Shown here: positions 26,292 through 35,541 of the stretch, in pieces | Numbering within the stretch: position 1 is the stretch's first letter | How the letters are laid out: every line of letters begins with the position of its first letter | NCBI RefSeq assembly: GCF_002960445.1 | Contig: NZ_POJD01000066.1 | Location: 113,263-177,262 of the forward strand | DNA: 64,000 nt | Reading direction: 5' to 3' | Source of the DNA: Streptococcus suis | Lineage (GTDB): Bacteria > Bacillota > Bacilli > Lactobacillales > Streptococcaceae | The notes under the pieces: model-generated | What the model saw: only the letters and a program-made list of their open reading frames with translations | Database searches by the model: none | What the model was told of the DNA's origin: nothing | Position numbers and translations under genes: made by a program

Positions 26292-26308
26292 AATTCTCAA
26301 AACGTTAA
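26292..26308 (+). repeat. attR of element 2 (distal end of the rpsI att core)
   Basis: AATTCTCAAAACGTTAA is identical to the last 17 bp of rpsI (4999-5015). The chromosome proper resumes at 26309. Confidence 0.85.
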
Positions 26309-26334
26309 GAACCAGCTACAATACAGCATTTATC

Positions 26335-26368
26335 AGCACTTCATGGTTCACACCATGGGGTGTTTTTT
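26335..26368 (+). terminator. Native rpsI terminator, now separated from rpsI by both elements
   Basis: CATGG/CCATG inside CAC/GTG arms (26337-26363), followed by T6. It sits about 30 bp past the last att copy, the right distance to be the original rplM-rpsI terminator. Confidence 0.7.
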
Positions 26369-26369
26369 G

Positions 26370-26507
26370 TTACTTACTCAAGGTACTCAGGCTAAGTTTG
26401 TTTTTGTCGCATTTGTCGAAGTACTTACAGCTTGGCCGTTCCGTGAGTAGCTGTGAAGCCGTGCACACAAAGAGCAGCACACCAACAAGTTCGGCTAACA
26501 TGTACAT
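26370..26507 (-). CDS. Possible small cysteine-containing membrane peptide, 45 aa
   Basis: A minus-strand frame from the ATG at 26507, with GGGGGAG upstream and a promoter-like TTAGAC / TATAGT pair (18-bp spacing) about 60-80 bp further upstream. It encodes a hydrophobic N-terminus (MYMLAELVGVLLFVCTAS) and a charged tail with CKYFDKCDK. Its stop lies next to the rpsI terminator, which could work for both strands. No homologue is recognised. Evidence is thin. Confidence 0.3.
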   Translation of the reverse strand: MYMLAELVGVLLFVCTASQLLTERPSCKYFDKCDKNKLSLSTLSK

Positions 26508-26509
26508 TA

Positions 26510-26880
26510 GAATTATCTCCCCCACTTGCACTGCATGGTGAATGGGACTTAGATAATATACTATAAGATTAAGAAAAGAGGTAGTCTAACATCTGAGCTG
26601 CTCTTAATGACGACCATAGATATTAGCGAAGAAATGTTAGCGATAGAGCCCTCTGGTCTTCTTAGGCCCCTCTTGAAAGCCTTCTAATAGAGTGGCGGGT
26701 TTGTCCTAACCACGTTCAGAAAAATCCATGTATGAGCAAATAGTCCATACCAAGGTTAGGGCAGAGGTCTCAACTTCACTGTATTGTGCAAGTAGCCTTC
26801 CCCTTTTGAATAAACAACAATAAATATATACACACTGAAAGCAAGTTGAATATTTTTGCTCCTACATCAGCTAGTCTGTG
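26510..26880. other. Non-coding, potentially structured region between the att site and lipL
   Basis: No convincing gene. A hairpin can be drawn from CCTAACC (about 26706-26712) to GGTTAGG (about 26754-26760) with GTATG/CATAC nested inside. Composition is more GC-rich than the flanks. It may be the non-coding end of a lost insertion sequence, but no element was identified. It is not tmRNA or RNase P RNA by its conserved parts. Confidence 0.35.
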
Positions 26881-26919
26881 TTAAAATAGGAATAGCAAAT
26901 TGAAAGAGAACGCTTACGA

Positions 26920-27747
26920 ATGAAATCTTGGGTTGAGAATGTGACCATAAAAAAATACGAAGATCGGTCTGGCTTGACTGGTTTGAAACAGGGGCCGTTG
27001 GTGTGGACAGAGGTCTTTTTGCGCGAGGTCAATCGTCAGACCGATACAGGCATTTTGCATTTTTGGCCCATGGATAAAACGGTCATTCTAGGTATGATGG
27101 ATAGTCAGGTCGTCCAGCTGGACAGGGGATTGGCCAGTATTGGTCGGGCGGGCTACAGTCCTATTATTCGGAGTTTGGGCGGTTTGGCAGTCGTTGCAGA
27201 TGAGGGGATTTTAAATGTCACTCTGATTTTGCCCAATCCTTCTGGTCACAAGGTTGATTTGAGGGAATCCTATCAGGTCATGGTGGATTTGATTGCTCAG
27301 GCGCTTTCGGATTTTCCCTTCGATGTGGTCAGTGGTGAGGTGGCAACTTCCTACTGTCCTGGGACCTACGACCTTAGTATCAAGGGGCGGAAGTTTGCTG
27401 GATTGGCCCAGCGGATTTACCAAGAGGCTATTGCCATTTCTGCCTATATCAGTGTGTCAGGCAATCAAGTCAAACGTGGGCAAGTAGTGGCGGATTTTTA
27501 TGCAGCAAGTTTTGCTCCGCAAGAAGTATCGGACAGATTTCCACAGGTAGATCCAGCTTCGATGGCCAATCTGTCAGACTTGGTCGGTCAGGATGTGACG
27601 GTGGAGGATATGAAGAAACGGATTGAGCAAGTCTTGGTTGAAAATGGGGCCAGTCTGTCTACTTTTTATCCTTCGTCGGACAACATGGCTGATTTTATGG
27701 CGCTCGGAAAGACCATCAAGCAGTCTATGGAAAAATATGGTATCTAG
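26920..27747 (+). CDS. lipL: Lipoyl/octanoyl transferase, LipL-type (BPL/LPL family)
   Basis: A 275-aa member of the lipoate-biotin ligase fold. Key parts are IIRSLGGLAVVADEGILNVTL (the RR/G-G-A substrate loop), YCPGTYDLSIKGRKFAG (the Cys of amidotransferases and the conserved Lys) and KRGQVVADFYAA. The Cys in SYCPGTYD fits LipL, which moves octanoyl or lipoyl groups from GcvH to other E2 proteins. It is the first gene of an operon with gcvH, a macrodomain and a sirtuin, so it probably serves lipoylation of the GcvH-like carrier. LipL versus lipoate ligase is decided on the Cys and the context. Confidence 0.75.
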   Translation: MKSWVENVTIKKYEDRSGLTGLKQGPLVWTEVFLREVNRQTDTGILHFWPMDKTVILGMMDSQVVQLDRGLASIGRAGYSPIIRSLGGLAVVADEGILNVTLILPNPSGHKVDLRESYQVMVDLIAQALSDFPFDVVSGEVATSYCPGTYDLSIKGRKFAGLAQRIYQEAIAISAYISVSGNQVKRGQVVADFYAASFAPQEVSDRFPQVDPASMANLSDLVGQDVTVEDMKKRIEQVLVENGASLSTFYPSSDNMADFMALGKTIKQSMEKYGI

Positions 27748-27755
27748 GAGGAAAT

Positions 27756-28958
27756 ATGGAAACCTATCAAGCATTATTTGAAGCTCTGCCATTGCACCAA
27801 ACCGTCCTAGCCAATCGTTTTGTCCTGTCGCCCATGGTGACCAATTCCTCCACAGCAGATGGCTTGGTGACCCAGGATGATTTGGACTATGCGGAGCGGC
27901 GGGCGGATGCGGCTCCATTGCAAATCACAGGGGCGGCTTATGTGGACCCCAAGGGACAATTGTTCGAGTTTGGCTTTAGCGTGGCCAAGGATGAGGATGT
28001 TGATGGTTTGCGAAAACTGGCCCAGGTCATGCAGTCCAAGGGGGCAAAGGCAATCTTGCAACTGACCCATGCTGGTCGTTTTTCCAGCCACACCCTTCAG
28101 CGGGACAAGCTGGTCTATGGTCCCAGTCCCATGAAACTCCATGCTCCCTTTCCCCATGAGGTCAAGGAGTTGACCATAGCAGAGCTGGAAGAGCTGGTAG
28201 AGGCCTATGGTCAGGCGACGCGACGGGCTATTGAGGCGGGTTTTGCAGGAGTTGAGATCTCTTCTGCCCAGCGCTTGCTGATTCAGACCTTCTTTTCGAC
28301 TTTTTCCAATCAACGTCAGGACCGCTATGGCTGTCAAAACTTGGAAAATCGTTCCCGTTTTGGTTTAGAAGTCTTGCGGAAGGTTCAGGAAATGATTGAC
28401 CAGTTGGCGCCAGCTGACTTTATCCTTGGTTTTCGGGCAACGCCTGAGGAAACAAGAGGAGCCAGTATCGGCTATTCTATCGAGGAATTTTTACAGTTCA
28501 TGGACATGGCTTTGGATGTTGCAAGGATTGACTACCTAGCCATCGCTTCATGGGGGCATGATGTTTTTCGCAATCAGGTTCGAGGGGCTGGGCGCCATCA
28601 GGGGCGCTTGGTCAATCAGGTGGTTCACGATACCTTAAAGGATAGGCTGGTGGTTATGGCGACAGGGGGAATCAATTCGGCGGAGAAGGCTATTGAGGCC
28701 TTGGAGCATGCGGATATGGTTGGTTTGTCAACACCTTTTATCACCGATCCTGAGTTTGTCCACAAGATCGCGGCCGGCAAGCCAGAAGACATCCAACTGC
28801 GGATCAAGTCAGAAGACCTGTCCAAGCTGGCTATTCCCCAGGCTTCTTTCAAGGATATTGTTCCCTTGATGGACTATGGGGAGTCGTTGCCGAGGGAATC
28901 GCGAGAGGTTTTCCGTAGCCTAGAAAAACACTACGAGGAGGAAAGGTATGAAGATTAG
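27756..28958 (+). CDS. NADH:flavin oxidoreductase (old yellow enzyme family)
   Basis: A 400-aa FMN-dependent TIM-barrel enzyme. Typical motifs are NRFVLSPMVTNSST (FMN binding), ILQLTHAGRFSS (His of the barrel), GVEISSAQRLLIQTFFS in place of the usual HGAHGYL, and VVMATGGINSAEKAIEAL. The two active-site His residues usual in the HGAH motif are replaced by Ser-Ala-Gln, so substrate choice may differ. Genes of this type occur in the extended SirTM operons. It starts 8 bp after lipL and overlaps the next gene. Confidence 0.88.
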   Translation: METYQALFEALPLHQTVLANRFVLSPMVTNSSTADGLVTQDDLDYAERRADAAPLQITGAAYVDPKGQLFEFGFSVAKDEDVDGLRKLAQVMQSKGAKAILQLTHAGRFSSHTLQRDKLVYGPSPMKLHAPFPHEVKELTIAELEELVEAYGQATRRAIEAGFAGVEISSAQRLLIQTFFSTFSNQRQDRYGCQNLENRSRFGLEVLRKVQEMIDQLAPADFILGFRATPEETRGASIGYSIEEFLQFMDMALDVARIDYLAIASWGHDVFRNQVRGAGRHQGRLVNQVVHDTLKDRLVVMATGGINSAEKAIEALEHADMVGLSTPFITDPEFVHKIAAGKPEDIQLRIKSEDLSKLAIPQASFKDIVPLMDYGESLPRESREVFRSLEKHYEEERYED

Positions 28959-29943
28959 TCTCTTGGACTATGGGCTTTTGGATGAGGGCCGGACCTATCA
29001 GGAGGCCTGGCAGGATAGTTTGGCGCTGGTGCAGGCGGCGGATCGCTTGGGCTACCATCGGTTTTGGTTGGCGGAGCACCACAATGTCCATGCCCTGACC
29101 ATCGGCAGTCCCGAGGTCGTGATTCCTTACTTGGCCAGTCGGACCCAGCGGATTCATCTGGGTTCGGGCGGCATCATGGGCTTGCATTATTCGCCTTATA
29201 AAATAGCAGAGCTGGCAGCCAGTTTGGAAACTCTGTTTCCAGGTCGGGTGGACATCGGCTTGGGAAATTCTACCGGAACGGCTCTGGTTAAAGAGCACAT
29301 GCGTAGCCAGTTTCAACCCAGTCAATTTGACAAATGGATCCAGCAGTTTACAGGCTATCTGACAGGAAGAGATGAAGTCATTGGTCTGTCGCCCAAGCTG
29401 GCAAGCTACCCAGAAATCTTCACCTTGGGGATGGGTGGGCAGTCCATGGCTCTGTCTGCTAAGGAGGGCTTGGGCTATGTCTTTGGTAGCTTCCCTTACA
29501 TTCCCCATGATCCTGTGGAAACAGCTGGAAAATTGGCTCAGGATTACCGTAGGGAGTTTCAGCCGTCAGACATCATGGCGCAACCGCATTTTGCCCTGGC
29601 CCTCTTTGTAGTGATTGCGGAAACCAGTCAGGAGGCAGAAAATCTGGCAAAATCGCTAGATATTTGGATGTTGGGCAAGCAAGATTTTAATGAATTTACC
29701 CATTTTCCAAGCCTAGCCACCTATCAGGCCTATGATCTGACGGAGCAGGATAGGGAAAGAATTGCCCAGCACCGCAGTCGGATGATTATTGGCAATCCAG
29801 CAGAAGTCAAGGAGCAACTTGAAAGACTGGTTGCAGCTTGTCAGCCAGACGAACTCCTCTTTATCCCCTTGGTTTCAGGGATTGATAACCGCTTGAAAGC
29901 CATCGAATTACTAGCACAAATTGTAGAAAGTGAGACACTATGA
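28948..29943 (+). CDS. LLM class flavin-dependent oxidoreductase
   Basis: A 331-aa luciferase-like monooxygenase-family protein. It begins [20 protein letters not shown] with the strand [20 protein letters not shown], and has [20 protein letters not shown] and [13 protein letters not shown], conserved for FMN-binding LLM proteins. The substrate is unknown. GAGGAAAGG precedes the ATG inside the end of the old yellow enzyme gene, and its stop overlaps the gcvH start (ATGA). A redox role in the lipoylation/ADP-ribosylation operon is inferred. Confidence 0.88.
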   Translation: MKISLLDYGLLDEGRTYQEAWQDSLALVQAADRLGYHRFWLAEHHNVHALTIGSPEVVIPYLASRTQRIHLGSGGIMGLHYSPYKIAELAASLETLFPGRVDIGLGNSTGTALVKEHMRSQFQPSQFDKWIQQFTGYLTGRDEVIGLSPKLASYPEIFTLGMGGQSMALSAKEGLGYVFGSFPYIPHDPVETAGKLAQDYRREFQPSDIMAQPHFALALFVVIAETSQEAENLAKSLDIWMLGKQDFNEFTHFPSLATYQAYDLTEQDRERIAQHRSRMIIGNPAEVKEQLERLVAACQPDELLFIPLVSGIDNRLKAIELLAQIVESETL

Positions 29944-30272
29944 AAAAAATTGCCAACTACCTCTGGGTAGAAAAAGAAGATGCTATTTACACTATTCGTA
30001 TGACAGCAGAGTTGCAGGATGATGTCGGTACACTTGGTTTTGTTATTTTTTCCGACAAGGAAGTCTTAGAAGTCAATGATGAGATTCTCAATCTCGAAGC
30101 CTCAAAAACAGTTATGGCTATCCTGACCCCTATTGCAGGTCGGGTGGTAGAGCGCAATACGGCTGCTCTGGAACAACCAACCTTGCTCAATTCGGAAAAA
30201 CCAGAAGAAAACTGGTTGATTCGCTTAACCGATGTGTCTGAAGAAGCCTTTTTAGCACTTGAAGATGCTTAA
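29940..30272 (+). CDS. gcvH: GcvH-like lipoyl carrier protein (GcvH-L)
   Basis: A 110-aa H-protein. The lipoyl acceptor Lys is K56 in [14 protein letters not shown], flanked by the usual E-x-x-K-T/A pattern. The start overlaps the preceding stop. No other glycine cleavage genes are in the window, and the gene sits between two flavoenzymes and a macrodomain/sirtuin pair. That is the arrangement described for Staphylococcus aureus and Streptococcus pyogenes, where GcvH-L is lipoylated by LplA and then ADP-ribosylated by SirTM. The same role is inferred here. Confidence 0.92.
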   Translation: MKKIANYLWVEKEDAIYTIRMTAELQDDVGTLGFVIFSDKEVLEVNDEILNLEASKTVMAILTPIAGRVVERNTAALEQPTLLNSEKPEENWLIRLTDVSEEAFLALEDA

Positions 30273-31086
30273 GGAAGAGATGCTAGACTTGCTGGGGTCT
30301 ATGATTGCCATCTTGAAGACTGAGAATGGTGATCTACAGTCAGCGGAGCTTGAATTGACTAGTCTTGAAGAAGCTATTCCGATTTGGAGAGGTTTGGTCA
30401 ATCAACGACCAGCGGGACCGATTGGGGCGGACTATCTGGTAGCGGAGGAGGCCTTTCTAGCAGCCTATCATGAGGAACATATGCAGGATGTGTCAGTCTG
30501 TCAGCCGACGAGCGACCCTCAGATTTTTCTCTATCCAGGAGATTTGTGTCATTTGCAGGTTGATGCAGTGGTCAACGCTGCCAATAGTCAGATGCTGGGC
30601 TGTTTTATCCCCAACCACGCCTGTCTGGACAATGCCCTCCATACCTTTGCTGGTTTGGAGTTACGCCAGTTTTGTGCCAAGAAAATGGAAGACCAAGGTC
30701 TTCCAGCAGCAGTTGGCAAGGTCATGGTGACACCTGGTTTTCACCTGCCAGCTGGTTTGGTCTTTCACACGGTGGGACCCTTTATCCCAGAAGGTAAGCC
30801 AGTTTCGGCTATTCGGAGAGGGCTCTTGGAGCAGTGCTACCTGTCCTGTTTAGAGGAGGCTCAGGCGCGTGGTCTTAAAGCAATCGCCTTTCCAGCTCTA
30901 TCAACAGGGGAATTTGGCTATCCCAAGGACCAGGCGGCGGAAGTGGCAGTTCGAACTGTCCGCAAGTGGCTGACGGAAACAACCTATCCCCTAAAGGTCA
31001 TTTTTTCGACCTATACGGTGGAAGACCAGAGCTACTATACAGCCTTATTAGGAGAAAAGGAGGATGTCCATGTGGCAGACGCTTAA
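30265..31086 (+). CDS. Macrodomain protein-ADP-ribose hydrolase (zinc-type, sirtuin-linked)
   Basis: A 273-aa protein. The macrodomain starts at about residue 90: [22 protein letters not shown] strand ([15 protein letters not shown]), [34 protein letters not shown] and [14 protein letters not shown]. The extra Cys/His residues in [15 protein letters not shown] fit the zinc-containing class tied to SirTM, which removes ADP-ribose from GcvH-L. The ATG at 30265 overlaps gcvH by 8 bp; a TTG at 30259 and an ATG at 30280 (with AAGGAAG upstream) are alternatives. Confidence 0.9.
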   Translation: MLKEEMLDLLGSMIAILKTENGDLQSAELELTSLEEAIPIWRGLVNQRPAGPIGADYLVAEEAFLAAYHEEHMQDVSVCQPTSDPQIFLYPGDLCHLQVDAVVNAANSQMLGCFIPNHACLDNALHTFAGLELRQFCAKKMEDQGLPAAVGKVMVTPGFHLPAGLVFHTVGPFIPEGKPVSAIRRGLLEQCYLSCLEEAQARGLKAIAFPALSTGEFGYPKDQAAEVAVRTVRKWLTETTYPLKVIFSTYTVEDQSYYTALLGEKEDVHVADA

Positions 31087-31975
31087 ACAAGAAGAAAAAA
31101 CTCAGGCGGAGCTGCTTGCAGGTTTGCTGGCTGAAGCTGATGCGGTGGTGGTGGGCATTGGAGCAGGCATGTCTGCGGCGGATGGCTTTACCTACATCGG
31201 TCCACGTTTTGAAACAGCCTTTCCAGATTTTATCGCCAAGTACGGCTTTTTGGATATGTTGCAGGCTAGCCTTTTTGACTTTGAAAGCACGGAGGAATAT
31301 TGGGCCTTTCAGAGCCGCTTTGTTGCCCTTAATTATCTGGACCAGCCTGTTGGTGCCTCCTATATCCATTTGCGGGAGCTTTTAGAAACCAAGCCCTATC
31401 ACATCATCACCACCAATGCAGACAATGCCTTTTGGGTTGCCGACTACGATAGGAATAAGGTTTTCCACATTCAAGGGGAATACGGTCTCTGGCAATGCAG
31501 TCGCCATTGCCATGACCAGACCTATCGAGATGATGCCCTCATTCGTCGGATGATAGCAGAGCAGGAGGATATGAAGATTCCCTATGACCTAATTCCGCGT
31601 TGTCCAGTCTGTGATGCCCCTTTCGAGATTAACAAACGCAATGCCGAAAAGGGCATGGTTGAATCGCCAGATTTCTTTGCTCAAAAAGCCCGCTACGATG
31701 CCTTTTTAGAAGACCATCAAACAGGCAAGGTTCTCTATCTGGAAATTGGGATTGGCTTTACCACGCCGCAGTTTATCAAGACACCTTTTCAAACAAGAGT
31801 TCAGCAAAATCCACAGGCCCTCTATGTCTGTCTTAATCAAAAACACTATCGCCTGCCCCTGCCTATCAGGGAACGAAGTTTGACCCTGGCAGAAGACAGT
31901 GCCCAATTATTAAAAGAAACCCATAAAATTTATTTTAAAGGAGAAAAACATGTATCTAATCGAACCAATTCGTAA
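31070..31975 (+). CDS. SirTM, macrodomain-linked sirtuin (protein ADP-ribosyltransferase)
   Basis: A 301-aa class M sirtuin. NAD-binding motifs are [14 protein letters not shown] and [10 protein letters not shown]. The catalytic stretch reads [14 protein letters not shown], with Gln where deacetylase sirtuins have His, a hallmark of SirTM enzymes that ADP-ribosylate rather than deacylate. Zinc Cys pairs are CSRHC and CPVC. The second of two ATGs (31070) is chosen because AAAAGGAGG ends just before the first. Target is probably the lipoylated GcvH encoded upstream. Overlaps the macrodomain gene and lplA. Confidence 0.92.
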   Translation: MWQTLKQEEKTQAELLAGLLAEADAVVVGIGAGMSAADGFTYIGPRFETAFPDFIAKYGFLDMLQASLFDFESTEEYWAFQSRFVALNYLDQPVGASYIHLRELLETKPYHIITTNADNAFWVADYDRNKVFHIQGEYGLWQCSRHCHDQTYRDDALIRRMIAEQEDMKIPYDLIPRCPVCDAPFEINKRNAEKGMVESPDFFAQKARYDAFLEDHQTGKVLYLEIGIGFTTPQFIKTPFQTRVQQNPQALYVCLNQKHYRLPLPIRERSLTLAEDSAQLLKETHKIYFKGEKHVSNRTNS

Positions 31976-32975
31976 CGGCCAATATGTCAGCGATGGAGCA
32001 GTTGCTCTAGCTATGCAGGTCTATGTTCAGCAAAATGTCTTCTTGGATGATGATATTCTCTTTCCCTATTACTGTGACCCTAAGGTAGAAATCGGCAAGT
32101 TTCAAAATGCCCTGGTCGAAATCAATGAAGACTACCTCAAAGAGAACAATATCCTTTTGGTTCGTCGGGATACAGGTGGCGGTGCTATCTATGTAGACAA
32201 GGGCTCTGTCAATGTCTGCTATTTAATTCAAGATAACGGGATTTTCGGAGATTTCAAACGTGCCTATCAGCCTGCAATCAAGGCCCTGCATGAGTTGGGA
32301 GCTGTTGAGGTAGAGCAAACAGGCCGCAATGACCTAGTGATTGAAGGGAAAAAGGTATCAGGTGCAGCTATGACCATCAGCAACAATCGTGTTTATGGTG
32401 GCTACTCTCTTCTTTTGGATATTGACGAAGAAGCCATGTCCAAGGTCCTCAATCCCAATAAGAAAAAGATTGAATCAAAAGGCATCAAGTCTGTCAAAAG
32501 CCGTGTGGGAACCATCCGTCCATATCTGGCAGAAGAATATCAGTCTGTCACAACAGAGGAATTTAAGAACCTCATTACCTGCAAGTTATTGGGTATTGAG
32601 TCCATTGACCAGGCAAAACGCTATGTCTTGACTGAGGAAGACTGGGCAGCCATTGACAAGTTGGTGGCAGACAAGTATAAGAACTGGGAATGGAACTACG
32701 GCAATTCGCCACAGTATAGCTACCACCGTGATGGTCGTTTTGTTGGGGGAACTGTGGATATTCACCTCGAAGTTGAAAAAGGCCGCATTGCCAAATGCCG
32801 TATTTACGGAGATTTCTTTGCCAAGGGCAATATTGATGAAGTTGAAAATAAGCTAATTGGCACACGCTTGCTCGAAGAAGACCTTCAAGCAGCCTTGGCG
32901 GATTTAGATATGGCCCATTATTTCGGGAAGATTAGTGCAGAAGAATTGGTCGGCTTGATGCTGAGCGAAGGATAA
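31950..32975 (+). CDS. lplA: Lipoate-protein ligase A
   Basis: A 341-aa enzyme that activates lipoate with ATP and attaches it to a carrier Lys. The catalytic domain has [17 protein letters not shown] and the lipoyl-AMP loop [17 protein letters not shown]; the C-terminal accessory domain (about 250-341) has WNYGNSP and [18 protein letters not shown] precedes the ATG, which lies 26 bp inside the sirtuin gene. In this operon type LplA2 lipoylates GcvH-L, making it a SirTM substrate. Confidence 0.95.
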   Translation: MYLIEPIRNGQYVSDGAVALAMQVYVQQNVFLDDDILFPYYCDPKVEIGKFQNALVEINEDYLKENNILLVRRDTGGGAIYVDKGSVNVCYLIQDNGIFGDFKRAYQPAIKALHELGAVEVEQTGRNDLVIEGKKVSGAAMTISNNRVYGGYSLLLDIDEEAMSKVLNPNKKKIESKGIKSVKSRVGTIRPYLAEEYQSVTTEEFKNLITCKLLGIESIDQAKRYVLTEEDWAAIDKLVADKYKNWEWNYGNSPQYSYHRDGRFVGGTVDIHLEVEKGRIAKCRIYGDFFAKGNIDEVENKLIGTRLLEEDLQAALADLDMAHYFGKISAEELVGLMLSEG

Positions 32976-32995
32976 AAGCAGAAATAGAGGTCCCT

Positions 32996-34444
32996 ATGGA
33001 ATGGAAAGATGCGACAGCCATGGCTCAGGCTGTCAATCAGAAACAGGTTTCTGCCAAGGAATTGGTGCAAGAAACCATTGACAGAATAGAAAATCTCAAT
33101 CCCACCCTCAATGCGGTTGTCAGCAAGCAGTATGAAGAGGCCTTGAAAGAAGCGGAGAAAGAAGACTATCTGGGCAAGCCATTTGCAGGGGTTCCCTTCT
33201 TGCTCAAGGATTTGGGGCAAAATGAAAAGGGGCAGCCATCTTCTGCAGGTTCTCGCCTGCTTGCTGGTCGACCAGCAGGCCATACCGATACCTATGTCCA
33301 ACGCTTGAAGGACTTGGGTTTTATCATTGTCGGTCGAACCAACACGCCAGAATTCGGCTTCAAAAATATCTCAGACGCCAGCATACATGGAGCAGTCAAT
33401 CTTCCCTTGGATACTAGCCGTAATGCCGGTGGCTCAAGTGGTGGTGCAGCCGCAGCACTAGCTTCAGGCATGGTTTCTATTGCAGCTGCATCGGATGGCG
33501 GGGGGTCTATTCGCATCCCTGCCTCCTTCAATGGCTTAATTGGGCTCAAAACCAGTCGTGGTCGGATTCCAGTTGGACCTAAGTCCTATCGTGGCTGGCA
33601 GGGGGCATCTGTCAATTTTGCCCTGAACAAGTCGGTACGCGATACCCAGCGCCTGCTCTATCATTTCCAGGACTATCAGCTAGAAGCTCCCTTTCCCCTT
33701 GCCAAGCTGAGTGAAGAGGAGGTTTTTGGAAAAGGTTCACGCCCCCTTAAAATTGCCTATTATACCAAGTCGCCAGTAGGCAGCAAGGTCAGTCCTGAAG
33801 CGGTAGAAGCGGTTCAAAAAGCCTGTCATCACTTGGCAAATTTGGGGCATGAAGTGGTGGAATTATCAGAATATCCTCTGGATGGAGTGGCCCTGATGAA
33901 ATCCTTCTACCTGATGAACAGCGTGGACACAGCCCAGATGTTTGACGACATCGAAGCAGCTTTTGGGCGTCAGATGACCTTGGATGACATGGAAGTCATG
34001 TCCTGGGCTATTTACCAGAGCGGGCAAACCATTCCAGCCAAATTGCACTCCAAGGCCCTCTTGGACTGGGACCAGTTTGGAGCCAGAATGGCACGTTTCC
34101 ATGAGGAATACGACTTGCTCCTGACGCCGACAGTGGCGGATGTAGCGCCCAAGCATGGGCAATTTGACCTGCCAGCAGATTTGCTGGACCGCCTCAAGCA
34201 GACCCAGAATTATTCTATGGAAGAGCAGCAGGACCTGATCTGGCAAATGTTCGAGGATAGTCTGGCCCTAACCCCCTTTACGCAGCAGGCCAATATTTGT
34301 GGTCAGCCAGCTATTTCTCTGCCAACTTATGTGCGGGCTGACGGCTTGCCAATTGGTATCCAATTGACAGCAGCCAAGGGACGAGAAGATTTGCTCTTAC
34401 AGTTGGCAGACCAAATGGAGGCAGCAGGTTTACTCAACTTGTAA
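32996..34444 (+). CDS. Amidase (amidase signature family)
   Basis: A 482-aa enzyme with the Ser-cisSer-Lys triad: Lys in FLLKDLGQ, the glycine/serine-rich AGGSSGGAAAALASGM, and DGGGSIRIPASFNGLIGLK. It hydrolyses an amide of unknown identity. It follows lplA after 20 bp and probably belongs to the same transcript. A free amidase next to lipoylation genes might release lipoate or lipoamide (lipoamidases belong to this family), but this is only a suggestion from context. Confidence 0.9.
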   Translation: MEWKDATAMAQAVNQKQVSAKELVQETIDRIENLNPTLNAVVSKQYEEALKEAEKEDYLGKPFAGVPFLLKDLGQNEKGQPSSAGSRLLAGRPAGHTDTYVQRLKDLGFIIVGRTNTPEFGFKNISDASIHGAVNLPLDTSRNAGGSSGGAAAALASGMVSIAAASDGGGSIRIPASFNGLIGLKTSRGRIPVGPKSYRGWQGASVNFALNKSVRDTQRLLYHFQDYQLEAPFPLAKLSEEEVFGKGSRPLKIAYYTKSPVGSKVSPEAVEAVQKACHHLANLGHEVVELSEYPLDGVALMKSFYLMNSVDTAQMFDDIEAAFGRQMTLDDMEVMSWAIYQSGQTIPAKLHSKALLDWDQFGARMARFHEEYDLLLTPTVADVAPKHGQFDLPADLLDRLKQTQNYSMEEQQDLIWQMFEDSLALTPFTQQANICGQPAISLPTYVRADGLPIGIQLTAAKGREDLLLQLADQMEAAGLLNL

Positions 34445-34571
34445 GGGAATTCATTTTTCAGATAAAATACTTGCCAAATCTCTTTAAAAGTGTTACCCTA
34501 TAAAAGTTGGTGGGTTAACACCAAGAAAAAGAAAAAAGAGAAGCCTAAGCTTCCAAAGGAGATTAGAACCT

Positions 34572-35450
34572 ATGTTGAAAAAATTGTTGGCATCAGCCCT
34601 GCTTGTTTCATCAATTACTCTTGCAGCTTGTTCAAATACTTCAACAAGCACAGAAAGCTCTTCTTCAGCTAGCCAAACCCAGTGGGAAAAAGTACAAGAA
34701 GCAGGTGTCTTGAAAGTTGCTACACCAGGAACCCTCTTCCCAACTTCTTACTACAACGATGCCAAAGAATTGGTCGGTTATGAAATTGACATGATCAATG
34801 AAATTGGTAAGCGTTTGAAACTGGAAATTGAATACCAAGAAATCGGTGTGGCAGAAGCCTTTACAGCGGTTGACAGTGGTAAGGTAGATATTTCTGTTAA
34901 CAACTTTGACATGACCGAAGCTCGTAAGGAAAAGTATAACTTCTCTATCCCTTATAAATATTCAGTTGGTGGTTATATCGTCCGTGAAGATGGTTCATCA
35001 GGGATCGAAGCAGCTGACTTGAGCGACTGGACTGGCAAGAAAGCTGGTGGTGGCGCAGGTACTCAGTACATGAAAATTGCTGAAAAGCAAGGTGCAGAGC
35101 CAGTTATCTATGACAACGTAACCAACGATGTTTACTTACGTGATGTATCAACAGGTCGTACAGACTTCATTCCAAACGACTACTATACACAAGTAATGGC
35201 TATCAAGTGGGCAAATGCTAACTTCCCAGACATCAAGGTGAAGATGGGTGATGCTAAATACAACCCAACAGAACAAGGGATTGTTATGAGCAAGGCTGAC
35301 ACAAGCTTGAAAGAAAAAATTGACGAAGCTCTTGAAGCGATGAAAGCTGACGGAACTTTGAAGGCAATTTCTGAGAAATACTATGGAGGACAAGACTTGA
35401 CCGTCCCTGTTGAAAATGCAGACCAATTGCCAGTTATCGAAGTTGAATAA
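34572..35450 (+). CDS. Amino acid ABC transporter substrate-binding lipoprotein
   Basis: A 292-aa family 3 solute-binding protein. The signal peptide ends in a lipobox LAAC (Cys about residue 20), followed by a Ser/Thr linker, so it is anchored on the cell surface. Family motifs are LKVATPGTLFPTSYY, GYEIDMINEIGKRL and DISVNNFDMTEARKEKYNFS. Cystine or another polar amino acid is a likely ligand, judging from the family. A strong AAAGGAG lies upstream. The permease follows after 91 bp; no ATPase gene is nearby. Confidence 0.9.
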   Translation: MLKKLLASALLVSSITLAACSNTSTSTESSSSASQTQWEKVQEAGVLKVATPGTLFPTSYYNDAKELVGYEIDMINEIGKRLKLEIEYQEIGVAEAFTAVDSGKVDISVNNFDMTEARKEKYNFSIPYKYSVGGYIVREDGSSGIEAADLSDWTGKKAGGGAGTQYMKIAEKQGAEPVIYDNVTNDVYLRDVSTGRTDFIPNDYYTQVMAIKWANANFPDIKVKMGDAKYNPTEQGIVMSKADTSLKEKIDEALEAMKADGTLKAISEKYYGGQDLTVPVENADQLPVIEVE

Positions 35451-35541
35451 GATTTGGTAAGAAATTAAATTGTATGTTGTATAGACTTTGTCAGTTAAAG
35501 ACTGGCAAGGTCTATCTGGTTTTTAGGAAAGAGGAGAAGAT

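Noticed and set aside
26510..26880. tmRNA, RNase P RNA or 6S RNA
   Set aside because: The conserved end sequences and core motifs of these RNAs were not found on either strand.
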